Made by a program: the position numbers and the translations under genes. A stretch of DNA of 64,000 nt from Bacteroides ovatus. GTDB lineage: Bacteria; Bacteroidota; Bacteroidia; Bacteroidales; Bacteroidaceae. The notes below the pieces were generated by a model. That model made no database searches. It saw nothing but the letters and a program-made list of their open reading frames with translations, and was not told the origin of the DNA. The stretch is taken from positions 5,580,001-5,644,000 of the forward strand of contig NZ_CP012938.1 in assembly GCF_001314995.1 (NCBI RefSeq), in the 5' to 3' direction. This document shows, piece by piece, positions 43,780 through 52,913 of this stretch (position 1 is its first letter; each line of letters begins with the position of its first letter).

Positions 43780-44979
43780 ATGAGACGAACTCCTTTTTAT
43801 AATTTTTTTATAGTGGCTTTATTGGTTACAATGACCGCTTCTGTATCGGCACAACAGGTAGACAGCAAACTTCCCTGGTCTGTGCGACTGACTGAATCGG
43901 AAATGATCCGTTACCCCGAATCCTGGCAGCTCGACTTTCAGCCGAAACTGAAGTGGGATTATTGCCACGGACTTGAACTGGGAGCCATGCTCGATGTGTA
44001 CGACGCTTATGGCGACAAGAAAATTCGCGATTACGCCATCGCGTATGCGGATACAATGGTGCACGAGGACGGAAGCATTACCGCTTATAAATTAACCGAT
44101 TACAGTCTCGACCGTATCAACTCCGGAAAAATCCTTTTCCGTATCTATGAGCAGACCAAGAATCCTAAATATAAGAAAGCGCTCGACCTGCTTTATAGCC
44201 AGTTTGAAGGACAACCGCGTAATGAGGACGGTGGTTTTTGGCATAAAAAGATTTATCCCCACCAAATGTGGTTGGACGGAATTTACATGGGAGCTCCTTT
44301 CTACGCGGAATATGCATTCCGTAATAATCTTCCGCAGGACTATGCAGATGTAATCAACCAGTTTGTCACTTGTGCCCGTCATACGTACGATCCTAAAAAT
44401 GGTCTTTATCGTCATGCGTGCGATGTAAGCCGCACTCAACGTTGGGCGGACCCGGTGACCGGACAGTCGAAACATACATGGGGACGTGCAATGGGATGGT
44501 ATGCGATGGCATTGGTGGATGTGCTCGAATTTATTCCGCAGCATGAAGCCGGAAGAGATTCCCTGCTTGATATATTGAATAATGTAGCTGTGCAGGTGAA
44601 GAAACTTCAGGACCCGAAGACCGGAGGATGGTATCAGGTGATGGATCGGAGTGGTGATAAGGGTAATTACGTAGAATCTTCTTGTTCCGCTATGTTCATT
44701 TATTCGCTCTTTAAGGCGGTTCGTTTGGGATATATTGATAAGTCTTATCTGGATGTGGCATTGAAAGGCTACAAAGGATTCCTGGATAATTTTATCGAAG
44801 TGGACAAGAACGGATTGGTAACCATCACCAAGGCTTGTGCAGTGGCAGGATTGGGAGGAAAGGTATATCGTTCCGGCGATTATGACTATTATATTAATGA
44901 AACTATCCGCAATAACGATCCTAAAGCCGTAGGACCTTTTATTATGGCTAGCTTGGAATACGAACGTTTACAAAAGTAA
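43780..44979 (+). CDS. GH105 unsaturated rhamnogalacturonyl/galacturonyl hydrolase, exported
   Basis: 399 residues with a signal peptide ending VSAQQ. The (alpha/alpha)6-barrel motifs of YteR-type enzymes are present: MWLDGIYMGAPF with the likely catalytic D166, and HTWGRAMGWYAMALVDVLEF. It releases the unsaturated uronate left by lyases at the non-reducing end of pectin oligosaccharides, which then opens to 5-keto-4-deoxyuronate, the substrate of the KduI encoded across the divergent promoter. First gene of a plus-strand unit; the CE8 gene follows after 9 bases. Confidence 0.93.
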   Translation: MRRTPFYNFFIVALLVTMTASVSAQQVDSKLPWSVRLTESEMIRYPESWQLDFQPKLKWDYCHGLELGAMLDVYDAYGDKKIRDYAIAYADTMVHEDGSITAYKLTDYSLDRINSGKILFRIYEQTKNPKYKKALDLLYSQFEGQPRNEDGGFWHKKIYPHQMWLDGIYMGAPFYAEYAFRNNLPQDYADVINQFVTCARHTYDPKNGLYRHACDVSRTQRWADPVTGQSKHTWGRAMGWYAMALVDVLEFIPQHEAGRDSLLDILNNVAVQVKKLQDPKTGGWYQVMDRSGDKGNYVESSCSAMFIYSLFKAVRLGYIDKSYLDVALKGYKGFLDNFIEVDKNGLVTITKACAVAGLGGKVYRSGDYDYYINETIRNNDPKAVGPFIMASLEYERLQK

Positions 44980-44988
44980 TTTCCGACA

Positions 44989-45960
44989 ATGAAAAGGACT
45001 ATTTTTAAAGGAATGATGTGTTTGCTTCTACTGGGTGTGGGAGCAACATCTGTTTATGCACAACAACAGCAACGCAAAGACACATTAGTCGTGGCACGCG
45101 ACGGGACAGGGGAGTATCGTAACATTCAGGAAGCCGTGGAAGCCGTCCGCGCTTTTATGGATTATACGGTGACGATCTATATCAAGAATGGTATATACAA
45201 AGAAAAACTAGTCATTCCTTCCTGGGTAAAGAATGTGCAATTAGTGGGCGAAAGCGCAGAAAAAACGATTATCACTTACGATGACCATGCCAATATCAAT
45301 AAGATGGGTACTTTCCGCACCTATACGGTAAAAGTGGAAGGGAATGACATCACTTTCAAAGACCTGACGATTGAAAATAATGCGGCTCCACTGGGGCAAG
45401 CGGTAGCTCTTCACACCGAAGGTGACAGACTGATGTTTGTCAACTGCCGTTTCCTGGGAAATCAGGATACTATTTATACAGGAACCGAAGGAGCGCGTCT
45501 CTTATTCACGAATTGCTATATCGAGGGAACTACCGATTTTATTTTTGGTCCTTCCACCGCTCTATTCGAATATTGCGAACTGCATAGTAAACGTGATTCG
45601 TATATCACTGCCGCTTCCACTCCTCAAAGTGAAGAATTCGGTTATGTATTTAAAAACTGTAAGCTGACAGCCGCTCCGGGAGTGAAAAAAGTATATTTGG
45701 GTCGTCCGTGGCGTCCTTATGCGGCAACGGTCTTTATCAATTGTGAGTTTGGTAATCATATCCGTCCCGAAGGATGGCACAATTGGAGGAATCCGGAGAA
45801 CGAAAAGACAGCCCGTTATGCCGAATTCGGAAATACGGGTGCGGGCGCAGATACTTCCGGGCGTGTGGCATGGGCTAAACAGTTGACAAATAAGGAGGCA
45901 ATGAAGTATACTCCGCAAAATATCTTTAAGGAAAGCAGTAATTGGTATCCTTATAAATAA
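44989..45960 (+). CDS. CE8 pectin methylesterase, exported
   Basis: 323 residues, signal peptide ending VYAQQ, then the right-handed beta-helix. Catalytic residues: D160 in GNQDTIY, D183 in TTDFIFG and R239 in LGRPWRPY, with GQAVAL for the oxyanion glutamine. It removes methyl groups from homogalacturonan so that lyases can act. Length is normal for a single-domain CE8 enzyme. Between GH105 and the CE12-CE8 gene on the same strand; the 22-base repeat array follows its stop. Confidence 0.95.
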   Translation: MKRTIFKGMMCLLLLGVGATSVYAQQQQRKDTLVVARDGTGEYRNIQEAVEAVRAFMDYTVTIYIKNGIYKEKLVIPSWVKNVQLVGESAEKTIITYDDHANINKMGTFRTYTVKVEGNDITFKDLTIENNAAPLGQAVALHTEGDRLMFVNCRFLGNQDTIYTGTEGARLLFTNCYIEGTTDFIFGPSTALFEYCELHSKRDSYITAASTPQSEEFGYVFKNCKLTAAPGVKKVYLGRPWRPYAATVFINCEFGNHIRPEGWHNWRNPENEKTARYAEFGNTGAGADTSGRVAWAKQLTNKEAMKYTPQNIFKESSNWYPYK

Positions 45961-46030
45961 AAATACGTAGGGTTTCCGACTGTTTATGCAGCTTGAAATT
46001 CTTGTTTCCGGGCTTGGCTCTTTGCTTTCC

Positions 46031-46161
46031 CTAGCTTGAAACTCCCGTTCCAAGGCAGGAAACTGCAGTTTCCCTATGTGGGAACTGTCGTTTCTCTACG
46101 TGGAAACTAGCGTTTCTTACCGGGGAAACTGTAGTTCCTATACGTGGAAACTGAATTTGTC
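46031..46161. repeat. six ~22-bp imperfect palindromic tandem units (GGAAACTGNAGTTTC)
   Basis: Units start at 46031, 46052, 46074, 46096, 46118 and 46140 (21-22 bases each). Each has the form nTACGTGGAAACTGnnGTTTCT with an internal dyad; the second unit contains the perfect 16-base palindrome GGAAACTGCAGTTTCC at 46058-46073. Degenerate matches (CTTGTTTCC, TTTGCTTTCC) extend upstream to about 46000. There are no unique spacers, so it is not CRISPR. The regular period and internal symmetry suggest repeated binding sites or an array of small hairpins. Confidence 0.85.
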
Positions 46162-46188
46162 TGCGTGCAAAATAGGATTATATAAGGT

Positions 46189-46290
46189 GTTGCAGATAAA
46201 CATCTGCAACGGTATCTGCAACAGTATCTGCAACGCTGCAATCGGTTGATTGCAAGTAAGATACAAGCAAAACGTTGCAGGTGGCAGATA
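46189..46290. repeat. 12-bp tandem array of TATCTGCAACNG with inverted flanks
   Basis: Three copies begin at 46201, 46213 and 46225 (CATCTGCAACGG, TATCTGCAACAG, TATCTGCAACGC). A complementary GTTGCAGAT at 46189-46197 pairs with the first copy around an AAAC loop, and CGTTGCAG and GGCAGATAAA follow at about 46273-46291. A distinct word from the adjacent 22-base array. Confidence 0.85.
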
Positions 46291-46311
46291 AAAACAAAAA
46301 ATAAAACTCGT

Positions 46312-46319
46312 AGGAGGGG
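46312..46319 (+). promoter_or_regulatory. strong Shine-Dalgarno-like site deciding the CE12-CE8 start
   Basis: AGGAGGGG lies 9 bases before the ATG at 46329 and directly abuts the ATG at 46320. Such a strong purine-rich site is unusual in Bacteroides, and its spacing favours 46329 as the start. Confidence 0.55.
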
Positions 46320-46328
46320 ATGAAGAAT

Positions 46329-48068
46329 ATGAAAACACTTAGGGTTAAAATGGTAGGGCTACTTGCAACGGCTCTTATTCTTTTTTCTGCATTTCGTGCA
46401 GATAAACCGGTCATCACTATCTTTATGATAGGTGATTCGACAATGGCTAACAAGAAAATAGACGGAGGAAATCCCGAACGTGGTTGGGGAATGATACTTC
46501 CCGGATTCTTCTCCGAAGACATACGGATAGACAATCATGCCGCCAACGGTCGAAGTTCCAAGAGCTTTATCAGCGAAGGACGCTGGGAAAAAGTAATTTC
46601 TAAGGTGAAGAAAGGAGATTATGTCTTTATCCAGTTCGGCCATAATGATGAGAAAGCAGACTCTACCCGTCACACCGATCCGGGTAGTACTTTTGATGAA
46701 ATTCTTCGTCGGTATGTGAATGAAACCCGCGCCAAAGGTGGAATTCCGGTATTGTTCAACTCTATCGTCCGTCGAAACTTTGTGCAGCCGAAGGATGATG
46801 CCATCGCAAAAGATGTCCGCCGTACACCGGGGGAAAAGGAACAACCGAAAGAGGGAACCGTTTTATTCGATACGCATGGTGCCTATCTGGATGCTCCCCG
46901 CAATGTGGCAAAAGAACTGGGAGTGACTTTCATCGACATGAACAAAATCACCCATGACCTGGTGCAGGGACTTGGACCAGTAGAATCAAAGAAACTATTC
47001 ATGTTTGTCGAACCCAATCAGGTGCCGGCTTTCCCGAAAGGTCGTGAAGACAATACTCACTTAAACGTATACGGAGCACGAACAATTGCCGGACTGGCAG
47101 TGGATGCTATCGGCAAGGAAATTCCGGAACTGGCGAAATATATCCGTCAATTCGATTATGTAGTGGCCCAAGACGGTAGCGGTGATTTCTTTACCGTGCA
47201 GGAAGCTATCAATGCTGTTCCCGATTTTCGCAAAGACGTCCGTACCACTATCCTGATTCGTAAAGGAACTTATAAAGAGAAACTCATCATCCCTGAATCC
47301 AAGATTAATATATCTTTGATTGGAGAAGACGGTGCGATACTGACTTATGACGGTTTTGCAAACAAGAAAAATGTATTTGGCGAGAACATGGGAACTTCCG
47401 GTTCGTCCAGCTGTTACATCTATGCCCCCGATTTTTATGCGGAGAATATCACATTTGAGAACTCTGCTGGTCCCGTAGGACAGGCAGTTGCCTGCTTTGT
47501 GTCTGCCGACCGTGTCTATTTTAAGAACTGTCGTTTTCTAGGTTTCCAGGATACGCTTTATACATACAGCAAGCAAAGCCGCCAATATTACGAAGACTGC
47601 TACATCGAAGGAACGGTAGATTTTATCTTCGGTTGGTCTACGGCTGTTTTCAACCGTTGTCACATTCATAGCAAACGGGATGGTTATGTCACCGCTCCCT
47701 CTACTGATAAAGGTAAAAAATATGGCTATGTATTCTATGATTGCAGACTGACTGCGGAACCGGAAGCCACAAAAGTGTATCTGTCCCGTCCTTGGCGTCC
47801 GTATGCGCAAGCTGTATTTATCCGTTGCGAACTAGGTAAACACATTCTCCCTGTCGGTTGGAATAACTGGGGCAAGAAAGAGAACGGAAATACAGTCTTC
47901 TATGCCGAATATGAGAGTCGGGGCGAAGGAGCCAATCCGAAAGCGCGTGCCGCTTTCTCCCAACAACTGAAAAACCTGCAAGGATACGAGATTACGACTG
48001 TACTGGCAGGCGAAGATGGATGGAGTCCGGTAGCGGACGGAAACAAACTGATAACAGTGAAACGTTGA
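46329..48068 (+). CDS. bimodular CE12 SGNH esterase - CE8 pectin methylesterase, exported
   Basis: 579 residues from the ATG at 46329 (an in-frame ATG three codons earlier abuts the ribosome-binding site). Signal peptide, then an SGNH esterase of rhamnogalacturonan acetylesterase type: IGDSTMAN with S37, NHAANGRSSKSF, QFGHND and EDNTHLN. From about residue 275 a CE8 beta-helix follows: FQDTLY with D408, VDFIFG with D431, and LSRPWRPY. One protein would remove both acetyl and methyl groups from pectin. A mature signal-peptide protein without lipobox, so probably periplasmic. Confidence 0.93.
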   Translation: MKTLRVKMVGLLATALILFSAFRADKPVITIFMIGDSTMANKKIDGGNPERGWGMILPGFFSEDIRIDNHAANGRSSKSFISEGRWEKVISKVKKGDYVFIQFGHNDEKADSTRHTDPGSTFDEILRRYVNETRAKGGIPVLFNSIVRRNFVQPKDDAIAKDVRRTPGEKEQPKEGTVLFDTHGAYLDAPRNVAKELGVTFIDMNKITHDLVQGLGPVESKKLFMFVEPNQVPAFPKGREDNTHLNVYGARTIAGLAVDAIGKEIPELAKYIRQFDYVVAQDGSGDFFTVQEAINAVPDFRKDVRTTILIRKGTYKEKLIIPESKINISLIGEDGAILTYDGFANKKNVFGENMGTSGSSSCYIYAPDFYAENITFENSAGPVGQAVACFVSADRVYFKNCRFLGFQDTLYTYSKQSRQYYEDCYIEGTVDFIFGWSTAVFNRCHIHSKRDGYVTAPSTDKGKKYGYVFYDCRLTAEPEATKVYLSRPWRPYAQAVFIRCELGKHILPVGWNNWGKKENGNTVFYAEYESRGEGANPKARAAFSQQLKNLQGYEITTVLAGEDGWSPVADGNKLITVKR

Positions 48069-48206
48069 CTTGACGAATATGTAAAGAAATGAATTACTAA
48101 GCAAAAAACAATGGATATATAAAAGACAATAGATCACTTGTCCTATAGAATGGTTCGATTCTGTTAAATAGCCGCTAAAGATTGCATAAAAGTACAACTA
48201 TTTTTC

Positions 48207-48215
48207 TATCTTTAC
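48207..48215 (+). promoter_or_regulatory. candidate promoter of the HTCS gene
   Basis: TATCTTTAC resembles TAnnTTTG with one change at the final G, and a TTG lies 22 bases upstream at 48182-48184. It is 19 bases before the start codon. A tentative constitutive promoter for the sensor gene. Confidence 0.35.
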
Positions 48216-48233
48216 GGCACAGAACCTAGTTAT

Positions 48234-51200
48234 ATGATGAAGAAAACCTTAATTTCAGTAATTCTTTTGCTAGCTATTGTGTTCTTGACACATGCGCAGC
48301 AGCACTGTTTTTTCACCCACTATTCTACTGAAGATGGATTGTCCCAGAATACGGTGATGAACATCTTGCAAGATCACAAAGACAACCTTTGGTTTGCCAC
48401 TTGGGATGGAATCAACCGTTTCAACGGTTATACCTTCAAAACATATAAGGCCCGTCAGGGAAACTACATCAGTCTGACCAATAATCGCGTAGACCGTATC
48501 TATGAAGACCGTTATGGTTTTTTGTGGCTACTGACTTATGATAATCGTGTCCATCGTTTCGACCCGAAGACAGAGACTTTCGAACAAGTACCTGCTGCCG
48601 GAGAGGAGGGGAGTGCTTTCAATGTGCATACCATTGAGGTGATGCCGAACGGAACCGTCTGGCTGCTGACAGAAAATGACGGAGCTATCCGCATCCTGAC
48701 TCATCCAAATGAGAATCATCGCCTGACATGGGATATTTATTCCAGTAAGACGGAACTGTTTCCCTCTTTACATGTATTCAAAGTACATCAGGACAAAGCA
48801 GGTAATGACTGGCTGTTGACAGATAACGGTCTCGGCATGATCCGCCCCGGAAAGAAAGAACCGGATTCCTATTTTACGGAGACAAAAGGAAAGTTTGGCG
48901 GCATAAACCAAGCCTTCTATGCAGTACAGGAGCGGGATAAGGACATCTGCTTTGCTTCGGATCATGGACGTATCTGGTCTTATCAGAAAGATAGCGGAGA
49001 ATTTACGTTGATCGAACTTCCTACAAAAGGACAGATCACTTCCATTCACCCCGTTGCACCGGACGTTTCTGTAATTACTACCGATTCGGATGGTTTCTTT
49101 ACTTACAATCTGCGGACCAAAACAAATGTGCATTACTCATTCCTGACTTGTAAGGCTTTACCCGCAAAACCAATCCTTTCTGCTTATGTAGACCGTTCTT
49201 CGGAAGTGTGGTTCGAGCAGGAAGAACCGGGTGTTGTAGCCCATTTTAATCCCTCGACCGGAGTGGTGACCCGTGAACAGATTCTTATTGAATACAGTAA
49301 TCCCGAACGTTCCCGTCCGGCCTTCCATATCCATGAAGATGTAAACGGGTATCTTTGGGTACACCCTTACGGAGGAGGTTTCTCTTACTTCGATCCTCAA
49401 AAAAAACGGTTGGTTCCTTTCTATAACGGACTGGGTAGCCGTGACTGGCGCTTCTCCAATAAGATTCATTCGGCTTTCTCCGACAAACAAGGTAATTTAT
49501 GGCTTTGCACCCACTCCAAGGGATTGGAGAAGGTGACTTATCGGAATGTACCTTTTGCGATGATGACTCCCATGCCGCATGAACATGAATCATTGCATAA
49601 TGAGGTACGTGCCCTGTGCGAAGACAAACTGGGTAATCTGTGGGTTGGCTTGAAAGATGGTATGCTTCGTATGTATGATGCCGATAAAGCTTATAAAGGA
49701 TACCTGACCGAAAGCGGCATCGTTTCTACTACCGGTACTCCCATGTTGGGAACTGTTTATTTTGTTATTCAGGATTCGAAAGGAATCATCTGGATTGCAA
49801 CAAAAGGAGACGGACTTGTCCGTGCCGAGCCGACTTCTTCCAACGGAATGTCTTATAAACTGACCCGTTATCTTCATCGTGAAGAGGATATGTACAGTTT
49901 GAGCGATAATAATGTGTATTGTATCTATGAAGATCATTATGGTCGTATTTGGGTAGCTACTTTTGCCGGAGGTATCAATTATATCACGCAGAATGAAGCA
50001 GGAAAGACATTGTTTATCAATCACCGGAATAATCTGAAAGGGTATCCGATTGATCCTTGCTACAAAGCGCGTTTCATTACTTCCGATAATAATGGACGCC
50101 TGTGGGTAGGTACAACTACGGGAGCTGTTGCTTTTGATGAGAACTTTAAGAAACCGGAGGATGTGCAGTTTTATCATTTCTCCCGTATGCCGAACGATAC
50201 GCAAAGTCTGAGTAATAATGATGTCCATTGGATTATTTCCACTAAGAAAAAGGAACTGTATCTGGCTACTTTCGGTGGGGGACTCAACAAACTGATATCT
50301 ATCAGTAAGGACGGCCACGGAGAGTTCAAATCATATTCCGTACTGGACGGTCTTCCTTCCGACGTCTTGCTTTCTGCCCGCGAAGATAGTAAGGAGAATT
50401 TATGGATTAGTACGGAGAATGGAATTTGTAAATTTATCCCGTCTGAAGAACGTTTTGAAAGTTACGACGAACGTAGTATTACTTTCCCAGTGCGCTTTAG
50501 TGAAGCGGCTTCCACATTGACGGCTAAAGGAAGTATGCTTTTCGGTGCCAGTGGGGGAGTCTTTATATTTAATCCCGACTCTATTCGTAAGAGTAGCTAT
50601 ATCCCACCTATCGTATTCTCCAAACTGATGGTGACTAATGAGGATATTACGCCCGGAGATAACTCCTTGTTGAAGGTGGATATTGACGATACCGACCCAT
50701 TGGTGCTCTCACACAAAGAGAATATTTTCTCCGTTCACTTCGCTGCACTCGATTATACTAATCCGCAGAATATACAGTATGCTTATATTCTCGACGGATT
50801 TGAGAAACAGTGGACTTTTGCCGACAAGCAGCGTAGTGTGACTTATACGAATCTTCCGAAAGGAGAGTATGTGCTCCGTGTTCGTTCAACGAATAGTGAT
50901 GGTGTGTGGGTGGATAATGAACGTATACTGAACATTGTTATTCTGCCTTCTTTCTGGGAGACGCCGGTAGCTTATGTGCTTTATGTTCTTTTTATTCTGA
51001 TTATTATTCTCGTAGCCGTTTATATCCTGTTTACTATTTATCGGTTGAAGCATGAAGTTTCGGTCGAACAGCAGATTTCAGATATAAAACTGCGTTTCTT
51101 TACTAACATATCGCATGAGTTGCGTACTCCGCTTACGTTGATAGCCGGTCCGGTGGAGCAGGTCTTGAAGAATGATAAATTGCCGGCTGATGCTCGCGAA

Positions 51201-52769
51201 CAGTTAGTGGTGGTTGAACGGAACACCAATCGGATGCTTCGTCTTGTCAATCAGATTCTGGACTTCCGCAAGATTCAGAATAAGAAGATGAAGATGCAGG
51301 TGCAGCGGGTGGATATTGTACCTTTCGTCCGTAAGGTGATGGAAAATTTTGAAGCTGTGGCCGAGGAACATCGGATTGATTTCCTGTTCCAGACCGAAAA
51401 GGAACATCTTTATCTTTGGGTGGATGCCGATAAGCTGGAAAAGATTGTATTCAATTTGCTTTCCAATGCATTTAAATATACGCCGAATGGCAAGATGATT
51501 ACGATGTTTATCCGGGAAGATGAAAAGATGGTTTCTATCGGTGTGCAAGATCAGGGTATCGGTATCGCGGAAAACAAAAAGAAGTCACTGTTTGTCCGTT
51601 TTGAGAATCTGGTAGATAAGAATCTTTTCAATCAGGCTAGTACGGGTATCGGACTTTCATTGGTGAAAGAGTTGGTGGAAATGCATAAAGCGACTATTTC
51701 CGTTGATAGTCATTTGGGAGAAGGGAGTTGCTTCAAAGTCGATTTCCTCAAGGGAAAAGAACATTACGATAAGGAAGCCGAGTTTATTCTGGAAGATGCG
51801 GATGCTCCGGCAAGAATGGGACAGGTAGTGGATATTGCCAATTCTTCCATTCAGTCTGAAACGTTGGTAAGCGATGATTCGGAGAAGATTGATGATGTGT
51901 ATGGGGAAGAATTTGCGAAAGAAGAGAACTCCAAAGAATTGATGCTGTTAGTCGAAGATAATCAGGAGTTACGTGAATTCTTGCGCAGTATATTTTCTCC
52001 GATGTACCGGGTGGTGGAAGCTGCTGACGGTAAGGAGGGGGCAAGCAAGGCTTTGAAGTACCTGCCGGATATTATCATCAGTGACGTGATGATGCCTGAA
52101 AAAGACGGTATCGAAATGACGCGTGAACTGCGTGCGGATATGACGACCAGCCATATACCTATCATTTTGCTTACTGCCAAAACTACGATTGAAAGCAAAC
52201 TGGAGGGATTGGAATATGGTGCGGATGATTATATAACGAAGCCTTTCAGTGCTACCTATCTGCAAGCACGTGTGGAAAATCTGTTGATGCAGCGTAAGAA
52301 ACTGCAAAGTTTCTACCGGGATAGTCTGATGCATATCAATATTTCTACCGGTCAGGAGGAAGTGCCTGTGGCTACGGATATGCCGTCTGCTGAAGAAGAT
52401 GTGTCCGAAACTCCACCTACAACTCTCGAAATGTCTCCCAACGACCGTAAGTTTATGGATAAATTGGTTGAATTGATGGAGCAGAACATGGATAATGGAG
52501 AACTGGTGGTAGATGATTTGGTTCGGGAACTGGCTGTCAGCCGTTCTGTCTTCTTCAAGAAGCTGAAAACACTTACCGGATTGGCTCCGATTGAATTTAT
52601 CAAAGAAATGCGTATCAAGCGGGCTACACAATTAATAGAAACCGGAGAATTTAATATGACCCAGATTTCGTATATGGTCGGCATTAATGATCCGCGTTAT
52701 TTCAGTAAATGCTTTAAAGCACAGGTTGGAATGACGCCTACAGAGTATCGGGATAGAGTGGGGAGATAA
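48234..52769 (+). CDS. hybrid two-component system sensor/regulator (HTCS) of the pectin locus
   Basis: 1511 residues in one chain: signal peptide; a long periplasmic sensor of two-component-propeller repeats (DNLWFATWDGINRF, GNLWVGLKDGMLRM, GRIWVATFAGGINYI and others, about 25-780); a Y_Y_Y domain; one membrane helix at about 909-932; HisKA with phosphate-accepting H961 in ISHELRTP; an HATPase domain; a receiver with D1284 in IISDVMMPEKDG; and a C-terminal AraC helix-turn-helix (ELAVSRSVFFKKLKTLTGL). HTCS proteins bind an oligosaccharide in the periplasm and activate their own locus. Located between the de-esterification genes and the lyase operon; a homogalacturonan fragment is the likely signal. 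Confidence 0.96.
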   Translation: MMKKTLISVILLLAIVFLTHAQQHCFFTHYSTEDGLSQNTVMNILQDHKDNLWFATWDGINRFNGYTFKTYKARQGNYISLTNNRVDRIYEDRYGFLWLLTYDNRVHRFDPKTETFEQVPAAGEEGSAFNVHTIEVMPNGTVWLLTENDGAIRILTHPNENHRLTWDIYSSKTELFPSLHVFKVHQDKAGNDWLLTDNGLGMIRPGKKEPDSYFTETKGKFGGINQAFYAVQERDKDICFASDHGRIWSYQKDSGEFTLIELPTKGQITSIHPVAPDVSVITTDSDGFFTYNLRTKTNVHYSFLTCKALPAKPILSAYVDRSSEVWFEQEEPGVVAHFNPSTGVVTREQILIEYSNPERSRPAFHIHEDVNGYLWVHPYGGGFSYFDPQKKRLVPFYNGLGSRDWRFSNKIHSAFSDKQGNLWLCTHSKGLEKVTYRNVPFAMMTPMPHEHESLHNEVRALCEDKLGNLWVGLKDGMLRMYDADKAYKGYLTESGIVSTTGTPMLGTVYFVIQDSKGIIWIATKGDGLVRAEPTSSNGMSYKLTRYLHREEDMYSLSDNNVYCIYEDHYGRIWVATFAGGINYITQNEAGKTLFINHRNNLKGYPIDPCYKARFITSDNNGRLWVGTTTGAVAFDENFKKPEDVQFYHFSRMPNDTQSLSNNDVHWIISTKKKELYLATFGGGLNKLISISKDGHGEFKSYSVLDGLPSDVLLSAREDSKENLWISTENGICKFIPSEERFESYDERSITFPVRFSEAASTLTAKGSMLFGASGGVFIFNPDSIRKSSYIPPIVFSKLMVTNEDITPGDNSLLKVDIDDTDPLVLSHKENIFSVHFAALDYTNPQNIQYAYILDGFEKQWTFADKQRSVTYTNLPKGEYVLRVRSTNSDGVWVDNERILNIVILPSFWETPVAYVLYVLFILIIILVAVYILFTIYRLKHEVSVEQQISDIKLRFFTNISHELRTPLTLIAGPVEQVLKNDKLPADAREQLVVVERNTNRMLRLVNQILDFRKIQNKKMKMQVQRVDIVPFVRKVMENFEAVAEEHRIDFLFQTEKEHLYLWVDADKLEKIVFNLLSNAFKYTPNGKMITMFIREDEKMVSIGVQDQGIGIAENKKKSLFVRFENLVDKNLFNQASTGIGLSLVKELVEMHKATISVDSHLGEGSCFKVDFLKGKEHYDKEAEFILEDADAPARMGQVVDIANSSIQSETLVSDDSEKIDDVYGEEFAKEENSKELMLLVEDNQELREFLRSIFSPMYRVVEAADGKEGASKALKYLPDIIISDVMMPEKDGIEMTRELRADMTTSHIPIILLTAKTTIESKLEGLEYGADDYITKPFSATYLQARVENLLMQRKKLQSFYRDSLMHINISTGQEEVPVATDMPSAEEDVSETPPTTLEMSPNDRKFMDKLVELMEQNMDNGELVVDDLVRELAVSRSVFFKKLKTLTGLAPIEFIKEMRIKRATQLIETGEFNMTQISYMVGINDPRYFSKCFKAQVGMTPTEYRDRVGR

Positions 52770-52824
52770 TAATAGGAAAGGAAAGAAATAGAAAGGGGGA
52801 TGTTCAAAGCTCCCCTTTTATCGA

Positions 52825-52871
52825 AATCACCCTCACTACAACTATCTGTGGCGAGGGTGATTTTTTGTTTA
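52825..52871 (+). terminator. terminator of HTCS gene
   Basis: AATCACCCTC (52825-52834) pairs with GAGGGTGATT (52853-52862), followed by TTTTTGTTT. A second hairpin, AAAGGGG...CCCCTTTT, precedes it at about 52793-52819. Together they end the HTCS transcript before the convergent PL1 operon. Confidence 0.8.
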
Positions 52872-52913
52872 TGAGAGTTCCGATACATTTACCCTCATCT
52901 TGGTTATCCGAAA

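Larger units (their letters stand above)
45961..46328. other. intergenic region between CE8 and CE12-CE8 genes, two repeat arrays
   Basis: About 360 bases without a gene. It contains six ~22-base units around GGAAACT...AGTTTC (46031-46161), then a second array based on ATCTGCAAC (46189-46236) with inverted copies to about 46290, then an A-rich stretch and an unusual purine-rich ribosome-binding site. No TAnnTTTG box or terminator with a T-run was found. Confidence 0.8.

Noticed and set aside
46031..46161. CRISPR array
   Set aside because: Units are contiguous without unique spacers, are themselves palindromic, and no cas genes are present.
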